In this document: positions 36,324-45,100 of the stretch, piece by piece
Layout of the letters: each line of letters starts with the position of its first letter
Position numbering within the stretch: position 1 is the first letter of the stretch
NCBI RefSeq assembly: GCF_014197535.1
Contig: NZ_JACIFV010000010.1
Coordinates: 62,001-126,000 of the forward strand
Direction of reading: 5' to 3'
From: Rhizobium aethiopicum
GTDB taxonomy: Bacteria; Pseudomonadota; Alphaproteobacteria; Rhizobiales; Rhizobiaceae
Length of the DNA: 64,000 nt
Made by a program: the position numbers and the translations under genes
Notes under the pieces: model-generated
Told to the model about the DNA's origin: nothing
Seen by the model: only the letters and a program-made list of their open reading frames with translations
The model's database searches: none

Positions 36324-36695
36324 TTATCCGCTCCAGAGACAAGAGAGGGGCACAGCAGCAAGTCTGTCCCCGAACGGCAGAACCTTGTCACCGTCATAGA
36401 GCACCCAGCCCGCTTTGAAGGCGGCTCCGGTTGCGGCTGCGACTTTTCTCAGCCCCTTGAAGTCGGCCGGTGTCACGGTTGCCGACGCCTTGATTTCAAA
36501 TCCCGCAATGCTGCCCATTTCGTCTTCGAGAATGACATCGACTTCGTCCTGATCCTTGTCGCGGTAGTGGTGAATATTTGTTTGAACATCGCTCCAAGTC
36601 GAGAGCCTGAGGATCTCGTTCGCGGCGAAGGTCTCAAGTATCGGCCCGAAGAGCGAGCGCTCTCCTCTGACCCGATCTGTGGTGATCCCAATCAA
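36324..36695 (-). pseudogene. C-terminal fragment of a DUF4143-type ATPase
   Basis: The 123-aa frame reads GPILETFAANEILRL and then YRDKDQDEVDVILEDE and GFEIKASATVTPADFKGL, the C-terminal nuclease-like domain of DUF4143/AAA_14 proteins. These proteins are normally about 400 aa with an N-terminal ATPase, which is absent here; upstream sequence gives no Walker motifs. The gene is truncated at its 5' end and most likely inactive. Confidence 0.65.
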
Positions 36696-36899
36696 CGGCC
36701 CATCTCCTCCGTCCGATTCGGAGCTTGTTCTCGTCTAATTCGGATTTCAAGCTCGTCCGTTTCGGATTTAATGCCGGCTATCTCGGATTTTAGGTAATCG
36801 GTGTTTCTCCGCACATTGACTAAGCGCGGCAGGCCAGAAAGCTACCGCTGCGACACTTATGGGAATGCGCCAATAGCAGTCATTGCGGCCCCGCGTGAA

Positions 36900-36945
36900 A
36901 GGTTGCGCTCACAGTCAGAAACTGCTTTTCTCAGCGGCGCAACCT
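36900..36945. repeat. Inverted repeat upstream of secreted-protein gene
   Basis: AGGTTGCGC (36900-36908) and GCGCAACCT (36937-36945) are perfect 9-bp arms with 28 nt between them, ending 14 bp before ATG 36959. Transcribed, it could fold in the leader next to the ribosome-binding site; as DNA it could be a regulator site. Confidence 0.4.
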
Positions 36946-36958
36946 TAGGCGGAGTGCC

Positions 36959-37324
36959 ATGCCGAACCGAATTCAATTGATTGCCTCTCTCGTTGCTACC
37001 CTCGCGCTCCCGTCTTTGGTCCGGGCTGATGGCGGTGCATGGAACAGAGAAACTTTCGAATACTACGCTTCTGTCATTCGTGAACAGCCGTCGACCCATT
37101 CGCGAATTATCCAGGGATGTGCTGAGAACGGGTTGGCGGCGATGACCGACCGAGCACGGGCAGAGGTCGAACGGGATAGCGGAATGCCCGCAGCGAAGGC
37201 TATTGCCGAGGTGTGCCGTCGCATGATCAAGGGAATCGCGTCCGGTGCTCTGAAATACGAGGCCTATCGAGCATGGGCGGAGACGCCTGACGACAAGCGG
37301 GTAGTCTTTCCCGATTTCAAGTGA
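36959..37324 (+). CDS. Small exported hypothetical protein (121 aa)
   Basis: ATG 36959 behind AGGCGGAG begins MPNRIQLIASLVATLALPSLVRADGG, a signal peptide with likely cleavage after VRA. The mature part is helical, has two Cys residues (IIQGCAEN and AEVCRRM) that may form a disulfide, and ends VVFPDFK. No family is recognised. It stands alone between the DUF4143 remnant and the IS66 remnant, in a mobile-element-rich area. Confidence 0.65.
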   Translation: MPNRIQLIASLVATLALPSLVRADGGAWNRETFEYYASVIREQPSTHSRIIQGCAENGLAAMTDRARAEVERDSGMPAAKAIAEVCRRMIKGIASGALKYEAYRAWAETPDDKRVVFPDFK

Positions 37325-37331
37325 GGTCCGC

Positions 37332-38890
37332 TTAGGGCGGACAGCAGACTTTAGCCGTCTGTTCGCCCGAATAATTCCACGGCATCAGCTCGCCGATCCG
37401 GCTCTGCTTGTGGCCGTTGACGATGGCAGTGAGCGTGTCGGTCAGATAGGAGAACGGATCGATAGCATTGAGTTTGCACGTGTCGATGAGTGAGGCGATG
37501 GTCGCCCAATTCTCAGCCCCAGCATCGTGGCCTGCAAAGAGCGCGTTCTTGCGATTAAGTGCAATCGGCCTGATGGTTCGCTCGACGGTGTTGTTGTCGA
37601 TCTCGATCCGACCGTCACCCAGGAAGATGCAGAGGCGGTCCCAGTATTTGGCGATATAGGCAAGTGCTTCGCCGAGTGGCGACTTGCCCGCGACGCGGGC
37701 GCGATGATGCGTGAGCCATGTCCGCATGTCCGCGATTAAAGGCGCTGACCGTTCTTGCCTTCCGGCCAACCGAGCTTCTGGGGAAAGAGCATGCAGTTCG
37801 GCTTCGACGCGATAGAGTTCACCAACCCGCCTCACGCCTTCCTCGGCAATCGGTGCTGCACCAGCACGGGTGATTTCGACCAGCTTACGCCGCGCATGTG
37901 CCCAACAATAGGCTAGCCGGATGCCAAGCCCGGCACGATCCGGTGCGGTCAACCGGTTATATCCGGCATAGCCGTCCACTTGCAGGACGCCCGTGAACCC
38001 TCGCAATATCCGCTCGGCATGTAGTCCGCCGCGACCGGGGCATAGGAGAAGGCGACACCTGGAGGCGCGCCTCCGCCCCATCGTCGGTCATCACGGGCCA
38101 GCGCCCAGAAGTATCCAGTTTTGGTTTTGCGAGAGCCTGGATCGAGAACCGGCGCACGGGTCTCGTCCATGAACAGCTTCGTCGACCGCTTCAGGTCGGC
38201 CATCAGAGCGTCGAAGACCGGGCGCAGTTCGAACGCTGCCCGGCCGATCCAATCGGCGAGCGTGGAACGGTCGAGATCGATACCCTGTCGGCTCATGATC
38301 TGCGCCTGCCGATAGAGCGGTAGGTGTTCGGCGTATTTTGCACCAGCACATGAGCGATAGTCGCTTCTGTCGGCAGGCCACCCGGGATCAGTCGTGCGGG
38401 CGCGGGAGCCTGGGCAACGCCGTCGGTGCACGCGCGACAGGCGTATCTGGGGCGACGAGTGACGATGACACGGAACTGCGCCGGCACGACATCCAGCCGC
38501 TCGGATACATCTTCGCCGATGCAATGCAAACCTCCGCCGCAAGAGCAGATCAGGGTTTCGGGCTCTATGATCTCTTCCACGCGAGGAAGATGAGCGGGAA
38601 GAGCGCCGCGATTTGCTGCAGGGGTTTGGGCTGTGGCTTCCCCGAGGGCTATCGGCTTCATCTTCGGCATGGACGGCCCGCCATCGCCGTTTCCAGGTCT
38701 TCCAACGCAAGATCGAATTGCTCTGGGTCGGCCTTCTCGGACTTGCGGCCGAAGGCAGCTTGCTTGAAGGCGGCAACCAGCTTCTCCAGTCGTTCAATCC
38801 GCTGCTCTTGCCGACGTCGGTATCCTTGCTTTTGGCGCGTTGTTCCTATTGCCCTTAAGACTTCTGGTCGGTCAGGAGGCTGGGTGTTAA
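37332..38890 (-). mobile_element. tnpC: IS66-family transposase (TnpC) with several frameshifts
   Basis: Pieces in different frames reconstruct an IS66 TnpC. In order they are: the N-terminal coiled coil and RKSEKADPEQFDLALEDLE; the zinc-finger part ETLICSCGGGLHCIGEDVSERLDVVP; PLYRQAQIMSRQGIDLDRST and STKLFMDETRAPVLDPG; and the C-terminal half VLQVDGYAGYNRL to ERTIRPIALNRKNALFAG. Breaks occur near 38670, near 38340 (a lost base in an A run, LVQ-KYAEHLPLYRQ) and near 38050. No tnpA or tnpB was found next to it, and terminal repeats were not identified. It is an inactive remnant, lying against a truncated acyltransferase gene. Confidence 0.85.
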
Positions 38891-39117
38891 GGCCAGCCGA
38901 AAATATGGCTGGCATGCAAGAGAACCACCGAAAGCGCAGCTATTCCCCGCAGCTCATCCAGAAAAAGGAAGCGGTTTTTCGCTTGATCTGTCTCGCGACT
39001 GAGATCTTGTTCATCGATCTGAACCGGATCCGTTGTCCCAGGAAACGCTGAACCGGCTAACGCATCGGCGATGGTAAGAAGTCGTTCTTCCCTCTGTCTG
39101 TGATCAACGCGCTGCAT
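38887..39117 (-). pseudogene. Acyltransferase-3 family gene truncated by the IS66 remnant
   Basis: ATG 39117 lies 3 bp after the prsE stop. After about 45 residues the frame reads RFLFLDELRGIAALSVVLLHASHIFG, the first membrane segment and conserved His of acyltransferase-3 (OafA/ExoZ) proteins, and then ends at the IS66 boundary. The remaining roughly 300 residues are missing. The intact gene would have been the last member of the RTX-prsD-prsE operon and could have O-acylated a surface polysaccharide. Confidence 0.7.
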
Positions 39118-39120
39118 TCC

Positions 39121-40431
39121 CTATTCTTCCTTGAAGGCCCGTGCGACCTGATCCATCAACGGCTTCGTCAGATAGGCCAGAGCAGTCCGCTCACCCGTCT
39201 GTATGAACGCTTCGACCGGCATGCCGGGAACAGGCGTGACCTGCCCAAGTCTCGGCCACTCGCCCTCGGACACCTCGGCCCGAACGACATAGTAGCTGAG
39301 CCCCGATCGTTGGTCCGCCGTCAGGTCCGCCGCCACCCCTGTCACGACGCCGTTCAGCTCCGGCGTATTCCTCTGGCTGAAGGCAGAAAATCTCAGATGC
39401 ACCGTCTGACCAATGCTGACCTGATCGATGTCGCTTGGCGACAGCTTCACCTCAGCGACGAGCGCATCGCGATCCGGAACGATCTGCATGATCGCTTCTC
39501 CCGGGGCAATGACGGCGCCGGGCGCGTGGACGGCAAGCTGATGCACGATGCCTTCCTGGGGCGCGCGAATATCGATGCGTTGCAGGTCATCCTCGGCTGC
39601 GACAAGGCGTTCGGAAAATTCGCCGATGTCGCTCTCGGCCTGGCGAAGCTGGTCGGACACCTCGCTACGATGATCGTCGTCGATCTGGATGATCTGAAGC
39701 TCGGTCTCGGTAATCCTGCCCTTCGCCTGTGCCTCGTTTGCAAGCAGACTGCCGAGCTCTCCCGTCAGGCTCGCGGATTCTCGCTGCAGCGCATACACCC
39801 GGTTGGCCGGCACAAGCCCCTGATCGAACAATCGCTGAAGGCTCTCCAGCTCCTTCTCGATCAGGCCGATCTCTTGCCGCTTTCCGGTTTGCTGCGCGAC
39901 CGAGCCTTCAGTTTCCTGTTTGAGCTGCTCAATCCTCTCGCGCAATTGCGCCTTCCGGCTCATGCGCGAAGACTTCCTGTCGACGAAGAGGCGCTTCTCG
40001 CCTTCAATCGAACGGCTGACTTCGGGATCGTCGGCTTTAGCAAGAAAGTCTCTTGAAAACTCGACCGTCTCTGCCCCGGCGCGTTCCGCCTCAAGCCTTG
40101 CCGTTCTGGCGAAAAGCTCGTTGAGACGCTTTCTGACGATGGCGAGATTGGCGCGCGTTTGCGTGTCGTCCAAATGAATAAGAACTTGGCCGGCTTCTAC
40201 GCGATCGCCATTCTTGACGAAGATCTGGCCGACCGTTCCACCTTTCTGGTGCTGGACCGGCTTCACGTAGCTGTCGACGACAACCGTTCCCGCTGCAATG
40301 ACGGCGCCTGACAGGTGGGTGGTCGCGGCAAGACCTCCCATGACGCCGCCGAGCAACAGGACGGTGCCAAGCGCAGCCACCGTCAGATTGCGGATGGCGC
40401 GTTCCGCCGAAATCGCCGGCTTCTCTCTCAC
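39121..40431 (-). CDS. prsE: PrsE-like type I secretion membrane fusion protein (HlyD family)
   Basis: The 436-aa protein has one N-terminal membrane segment (about 15-38), a first lipoyl half (VQHQKGGTVGQIFVKNGDRV), long coiled-coil helices (about 100-275) and the second lipoyl half with beta-barrel (DIRAPQEGIVHQLAVHAPG). This is the HlyD/PrsE adaptor layout linking the ABC exporter to an outer-membrane TolC-type channel. It overlaps prsD by 4 bp. No TolC is encoded in the window. Likely cargo are the RTX protein directly upstream and the PL7-RTX lyase. Confidence 0.9.
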   Translation of the reverse strand: MREKPAISAERAIRNLTVAALGTVLLLGGVMGGLAATTHLSGAVIAAGTVVVDSYVKPVQHQKGGTVGQIFVKNGDRVEAGQVLIHLDDTQTRANLAIVRKRLNELFARTARLEAERAGAETVEFSRDFLAKADDPEVSRSIEGEKRLFVDRKSSRMSRKAQLRERIEQLKQETEGSVAQQTGKRQEIGLIEKELESLQRLFDQGLVPANRVYALQRESASLTGELGSLLANEAQAKGRITETELQIIQIDDDHRSEVSDQLRQAESDIGEFSERLVAAEDDLQRIDIRAPQEGIVHQLAVHAPGAVIAPGEAIMQIVPDRDALVAEVKLSPSDIDQVSIGQTVHLRFSAFSQRNTPELNGVVTGVAADLTADQRSGLSYYVVRAEVSEGEWPRLGQVTPVPGMPVEAFIQTGERTALAYLTKPLMDQVARAFKEE

Positions 40432-42182
40432 GATCCCGTCTCCTCGCCACCAATTAGCAGACGGACGGGTTGCGGCGTTGCCTTTGCAGGCCTTGCCGTT
40501 GTCTTGCTCAGCACTTCGTCCTTGGGACCGAAGGCCTGCATCTGGCCGTTGCCCATGACTAGGACCTTGTCGACGGCCACCAATGCGCTTGGCCGGTGGG
40601 CGATCACGATCGCGATTCCTCCTCTGCCGCGAACGCCGGAAATCGCTCTTGTCAGCGCCGCCTCCCCATCAGCGTCGAGGTTGGAGTTCGGCTCATCGAG
40701 CACCACCAGGAATGGATCACCATAGAGCGCTCGAGCAAGAGCGACGCGCTGGCGCTGGCCAGCCGAGATTGCCGATCCATGCTCTCCAATCTTCGTGTCG
40801 AATCCATCGGGGAACTGCACGATCATGTCGTAGACGCCGGCTGCCCGCGCTGCGGCAATGATTGCCTCGGAACCGGCGTCCGGATCGAAGCGCGCAATGT
40901 TTTGAGCAATCGACCCATCGAAGAGCGAGACATCCTGCGGCAGGTAGCCGAGATGGCGGCCGAGCTCTCGCGAATCCCATTGCGCGAGTAATGCCTGGTC
41001 GAGCCTCACTGCTCCGCCTAGTGGCAGCCAAAGGCCCGTGATGGCGCGGGCGAGCGTCGATTTCCCCGATGCGCTTGGGCCGATGACGCCAACGGCCTCG
41101 CCCGCCGAAACCTTGAAGGAGACACCCCGGACGATAGGGATGCGGCCACCGGGGGCAGCTACCTGCAGGTTCTCGACGCTCAGGCTTTCTCGTGGCGCCG
41201 GCAGAGCGATCTCACGCTCGTTCGAAGACATGAGCGTCATGAGCTTCGTCAGCCGTCCCCAGCTTTGCCGAGCTGCAACGAAACCTTTCCACTGTCCGAT
41301 CGCAAGCTCGACGGGTGCGAGAGCACGGCTGACCAGGATGGAGCTAGCAATCATGATGCCGCCGGTTGCCTCCTGCCGGATAACCAGAAAGGCACCGACG
41401 GCAAGCACGCCCGACTGCAGCATCATGCGCAGGATTTTCGAAGCGGTCGCAAGCCCACCCGTGACGGTGCTGGCGGCAACGTGGTTTGCCAGATATTTTC
41501 GGTTGAGCTCGGACCAGCGCTCGCCGATGAAATGGCCGAAGCCCATGGCGAGGACGGCTTCCGAGTTTCGTCTGGTCGCTTCGGCAAGATTGATGCGCTC
41601 GGCGGCAAGCCTGGCCGCTTCCTTCGCCGGCTGCCGCGACCGGACCTCGGTGAGCATGGTCAAGGCGATAAGCATCAGCGCGCCGGCAAGCGCAGTCACC
41701 CCGATCCAGAAGTGGAAGAGAAAACAAAGGAAGAGATAGAAGGGCATCCAGGGCATGTCGAATAGAGCGGTCGGCCCCGGTCCCGACAGAAAGCCGCGGA
41801 CGGTATCGAGATCGCGCACGCACTGCAGCCCATCGCCCGGCATCTGGATGCGAGATGGCAATAGCACCAGAGAACCGTAGACGCGGTCACCAAAACGCTC
41901 GTCGACCGCGGTGCCAACCCTGACGAGGAGCAACGATCTGATCAGCTCCAGAATACCCTGGAAGACGAAAAGCGTTGCGGCGATGATCCCGAGCCCCACC
42001 AATGTCGGCAGGCTACGGCCGGGAATGACCCGGTCGTAGACCTGAAGCATGAAAAACGAGCCGGTCAGGGCAAGGATGTTTATGACGCAGCTTGTTAGGC
42101 CGACACCTAGGAAGGCTCGACGAAGCGACGACAGGACCGCCACAAGAAACACTTGTGACGGCTGTTCCGAAGTGTTGTTCAC
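40428..42182 (-). CDS. prsD: PrsD-like type I secretion ABC transporter
   Basis: A 584-aa fused permease-ATPase. N-terminal membrane segments (about 20-300) are followed by an ATPase domain with Walker A GPSASGKST, Q-loop LGYLPQDVSLF, a signature variant ISAGQRQR in place of LSGGQ, Walker B VVLDEPNSNLD and H-loop IAHRP. The substitution of ISAGQ for LSGGQ is usual in the PrtD/PrsD branch. It lies 16 bp after the RTX gene and is coupled to prsE. It exports proteins with C-terminal RTX-type signals directly to the medium. Confidence 0.92.
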   Translation of the reverse strand: MNNTSEQPSQVFLVAVLSSLRRAFLGVGLTSCVINILALTGSFFMLQVYDRVIPGRSLPTLVGLGIIAATLFVFQGILELIRSLLLVRVGTAVDERFGDRVYGSLVLLPSRIQMPGDGLQCVRDLDTVRGFLSGPGPTALFDMPWMPFYLFLCFLFHFWIGVTALAGALMLIALTMLTEVRSRQPAKEAARLAAERINLAEATRRNSEAVLAMGFGHFIGERWSELNRKYLANHVAASTVTGGLATASKILRMMLQSGVLAVGAFLVIRQEATGGIMIASSILVSRALAPVELAIGQWKGFVAARQSWGRLTKLMTLMSSNEREIALPAPRESLSVENLQVAAPGGRIPIVRGVSFKVSAGEAVGVIGPSASGKSTLARAITGLWLPLGGAVRLDQALLAQWDSRELGRHLGYLPQDVSLFDGSIAQNIARFDPDAGSEAIIAAARAAGVYDMIVQFPDGFDTKIGEHGSAISAGQRQRVALARALYGDPFLVVLDEPNSNLDADGEAALTRAISGVRGRGGIAIVIAHRPSALVAVDKVLVMGNGQMQAFGPKDEVLSKTTARPAKATPQPVRLLIGGEETGS

Positions 42183-42198
42183 TACAAACGCCCTTCCA

Positions 42199-45100
42199 TC
42201 ACGCTGCAGTGGTGAAATGGAAGTCGTCTTGATGGAGGCTTGTCAGCCCTACGTTCTTCAGCGTGATCGAGTTGTTGGCATCGTAAGTGATCAGCGTATC
42301 CGCACCGACCTGGCTTGCCGCTGCCATCACAGCGGCAAAGTCGCTGAAAAGGCTCGTGCTGATGTCGAGCACATCCACACTGGCTGCACCGGCCGTGAAA
42401 TCGGTCAACGTGTCATGACCAAACCCTGCTTTGAACACGAAGGCATCATCGCCTGCGCCACCCGTGAGCGTGTCGTTGCCGAGATAGCCTTCCAGCCGGT
42501 TGGCCCCCGAACTGCCGACCAGGATGTCGTCGCCGGTCCCGCCCATCAGCGCTTCGATCGACACCATCGTTTCCGTGGTGCCGCTCGATAGTGCCTTGCC
42601 CTGCTGAAGATCCAGCGTCCAGGCGGCTGTCGAATAGCTGAAGTCGGCTGTATCGAAGCCGCTGCCGCCATCGAAACTGTCGAGACCGGCGCCCCCTGCC
42701 AAGTTATCGTCGCCAGTGCCCCCGCGCAAAGCGTCGTCACCATCGCCGCCAATGAGGATGTCGTTTCCGTCATTGCCGAAGAGCGTGTCGTTTCCTGCGT
42801 CCCCATACAGCGTGTCATTGCCGCCCGTGCCGGTGACGGTGTCATTGCCGACTGTGCCCCGGATCCATGAAGCCGCCTGTATCTGCGTCCGATCCCAGAT
42901 CGTGCCGTCCGCGAACTGGATCCTCTCCAGGCCGTAATTTGCCGTTGCCGAGTAAAACTGCTCGTCGAGCGTGATGATGGCTCCCGTTTCGTTGACGGTG
43001 ATGATCGAATGCAAACCCGAACGGCTGAACGTGACGTCGCTGGCATTGAGGTTTGTGAAACGCAGCACGTCAATGTCAACCGTCGAGCTCGACTGGTCAT
43101 CGATATAGTCGCTGCCGTCACCCTTGGCATAAACATAGATATCGCTGCCCGTACCGCTGTTGTAACGATCATCACCGGTCCCGCCGATAAAAGTGTCACC
43201 GTCCGGCGTTCCGGCCAGCGTATCGTTGCCCGCCGTGCCGTAGATGCCGACCATACCCTTAAGCGCCGTATCGAGAGTACCGGACGCACCACCGAGGACC
43301 TCGCCATCCTTGAAGACGATCGATTCAACGCCGCCTGCCAGGTTGAACTGGTTCTTGAGCGTGATCGTTTCGCCAGTCGAAAGCACGCGGATGATGACGT
43401 CATTGACAGCCGCTGCGGTTCTCTCGAAACGGAGATCGCTCTTGAGAAGGTCATCGAGGCGCAGGATGTCGCTGTCGGCTCCGGATGTCTGCTCGTCGAT
43501 GATGTCGTTACCGTCGCCTGCAAGATAGATGTAGGTGTCGCCGCCGGCGCCGCCGACCAAAGTATCGTTGCCATGCCCGGCATGCACTTCATCTGCGGCG
43601 GACGTGCCGCTGATGGTCTCATTGCCCGGCGTTCCACCGACTGAGGTGATATGGGCGAGGATCGCAGCGGAATCCCATGTTGTTCCGTCCGCAAAAACAA
43701 GCCGCTCGACGCCGGTCGAATAGGAGCTGTTTATCGAATTGTACAGGACCACAGATCCACCATCCTCCGCGCCCGGAGAACTCTCTGCGATCAGGATTAC
43801 GACATGGTTGCCGTTTCGTTCGAGTGTGACTTCAGCGGGGTTGATATCGACCAGTTTCAGTTGGTCCGTGCCTTTGTTGGAGGACTCGGTGATCGTGTCA
43901 TTGCCGCCGCCGCGGCTGTAATAGTAGGTATCGTTGCTTGCAAAGCCGACGAACGCCTCGTCCGCCGACGTGCTTGTGAGTAGAATACGCGTCCAGTCGG
44001 CTGGCCCCCAAACCGTGCCATCGGCAAAGGCAATCGTCTCGACGCCGGCAGAGTAGGAGGCTCCGATACTGCCGACCAATTTCACCGATCCGCCATCACC
44101 GGCACCGGGTGAGCTTTCGTTGATCGTGACAATCAGATCCGAACCCTGATAGCTCAGACGCACTTCGGCTGGATTGATGTCGACCAACTTCAGTTGGTCC
44201 GTGCCTTTGTTGGAGGCCTCTGTGATCGTGTCGTTGCCGCCGCCGCGGCTGTAATAGTAGGTGTCGTTGCTCGCAAAACCGACGAACGCCTCGTCAGCCG
44301 AGGTGCTTGTGAGTAGAATACGCGTCCAGTCGGCTGGACCCCAGACCGTGCCATCGGCAAAGGCAATCGTCTCGACGCCGGCATAGTAGGAAGCTCCGAT
44401 GCTGCCGACCAATTTCACCGATCCGCCATCACCGGCGCCAGGGGAGCTCTCCTTGATCGTGACGATCAGATCCGAACCCTGATAGCTCAGACGCACATCG
44501 GCGGGGTTGATATCGACCAGTTTCAGTTGGTCCGTGCCTTTGTTAGAGGACTCGGTGATCGTGTCGTTGCCGCCGCCACGGCTGTAATAGTAGGTGTCGT
44601 TGCTCGCAAAACCGACGAACGCCTCGTCAGCCGATGTGCTGGTGAGCAGAATGCGTGTCCAGTCAGTCGGACCCCAGACCGTGCCATCGGCAAAGGCAAT
44701 CGTCTCGACGCCGGCAGAGTAGGAAGCTCCAATGCTGCCGACCAATTTCACCGATCCGCCATCACCGGCGCCAGGGGAGCTCTCCTTGATCGTGACGATC
44801 AGATCCGAACCCTGATAGCTCAGACGCACATCGGCGGGGTTGATGTCGACCAGTTTCAGCTGGTCCACGCCGTTGTTGGAGACCTCTGTGATCGTATCGC
44901 TGCCGCCGCCGCGGCTATAATAATAGGTGTCGTTGCTCGCAAAGCCGACAAAGTTCTCATCCGCTGACGTGCCAGTCAACAGGATCCGCGTCCATTCCTC
45001 CGGACCCCAGACAGTACCGTCGGCAAAGGTAATGGTCTCGACGCCGCCATAGTAGGAGGCCCCGAGGCTGCCGACCAGCCGGATCGATCCACCGTCACCG

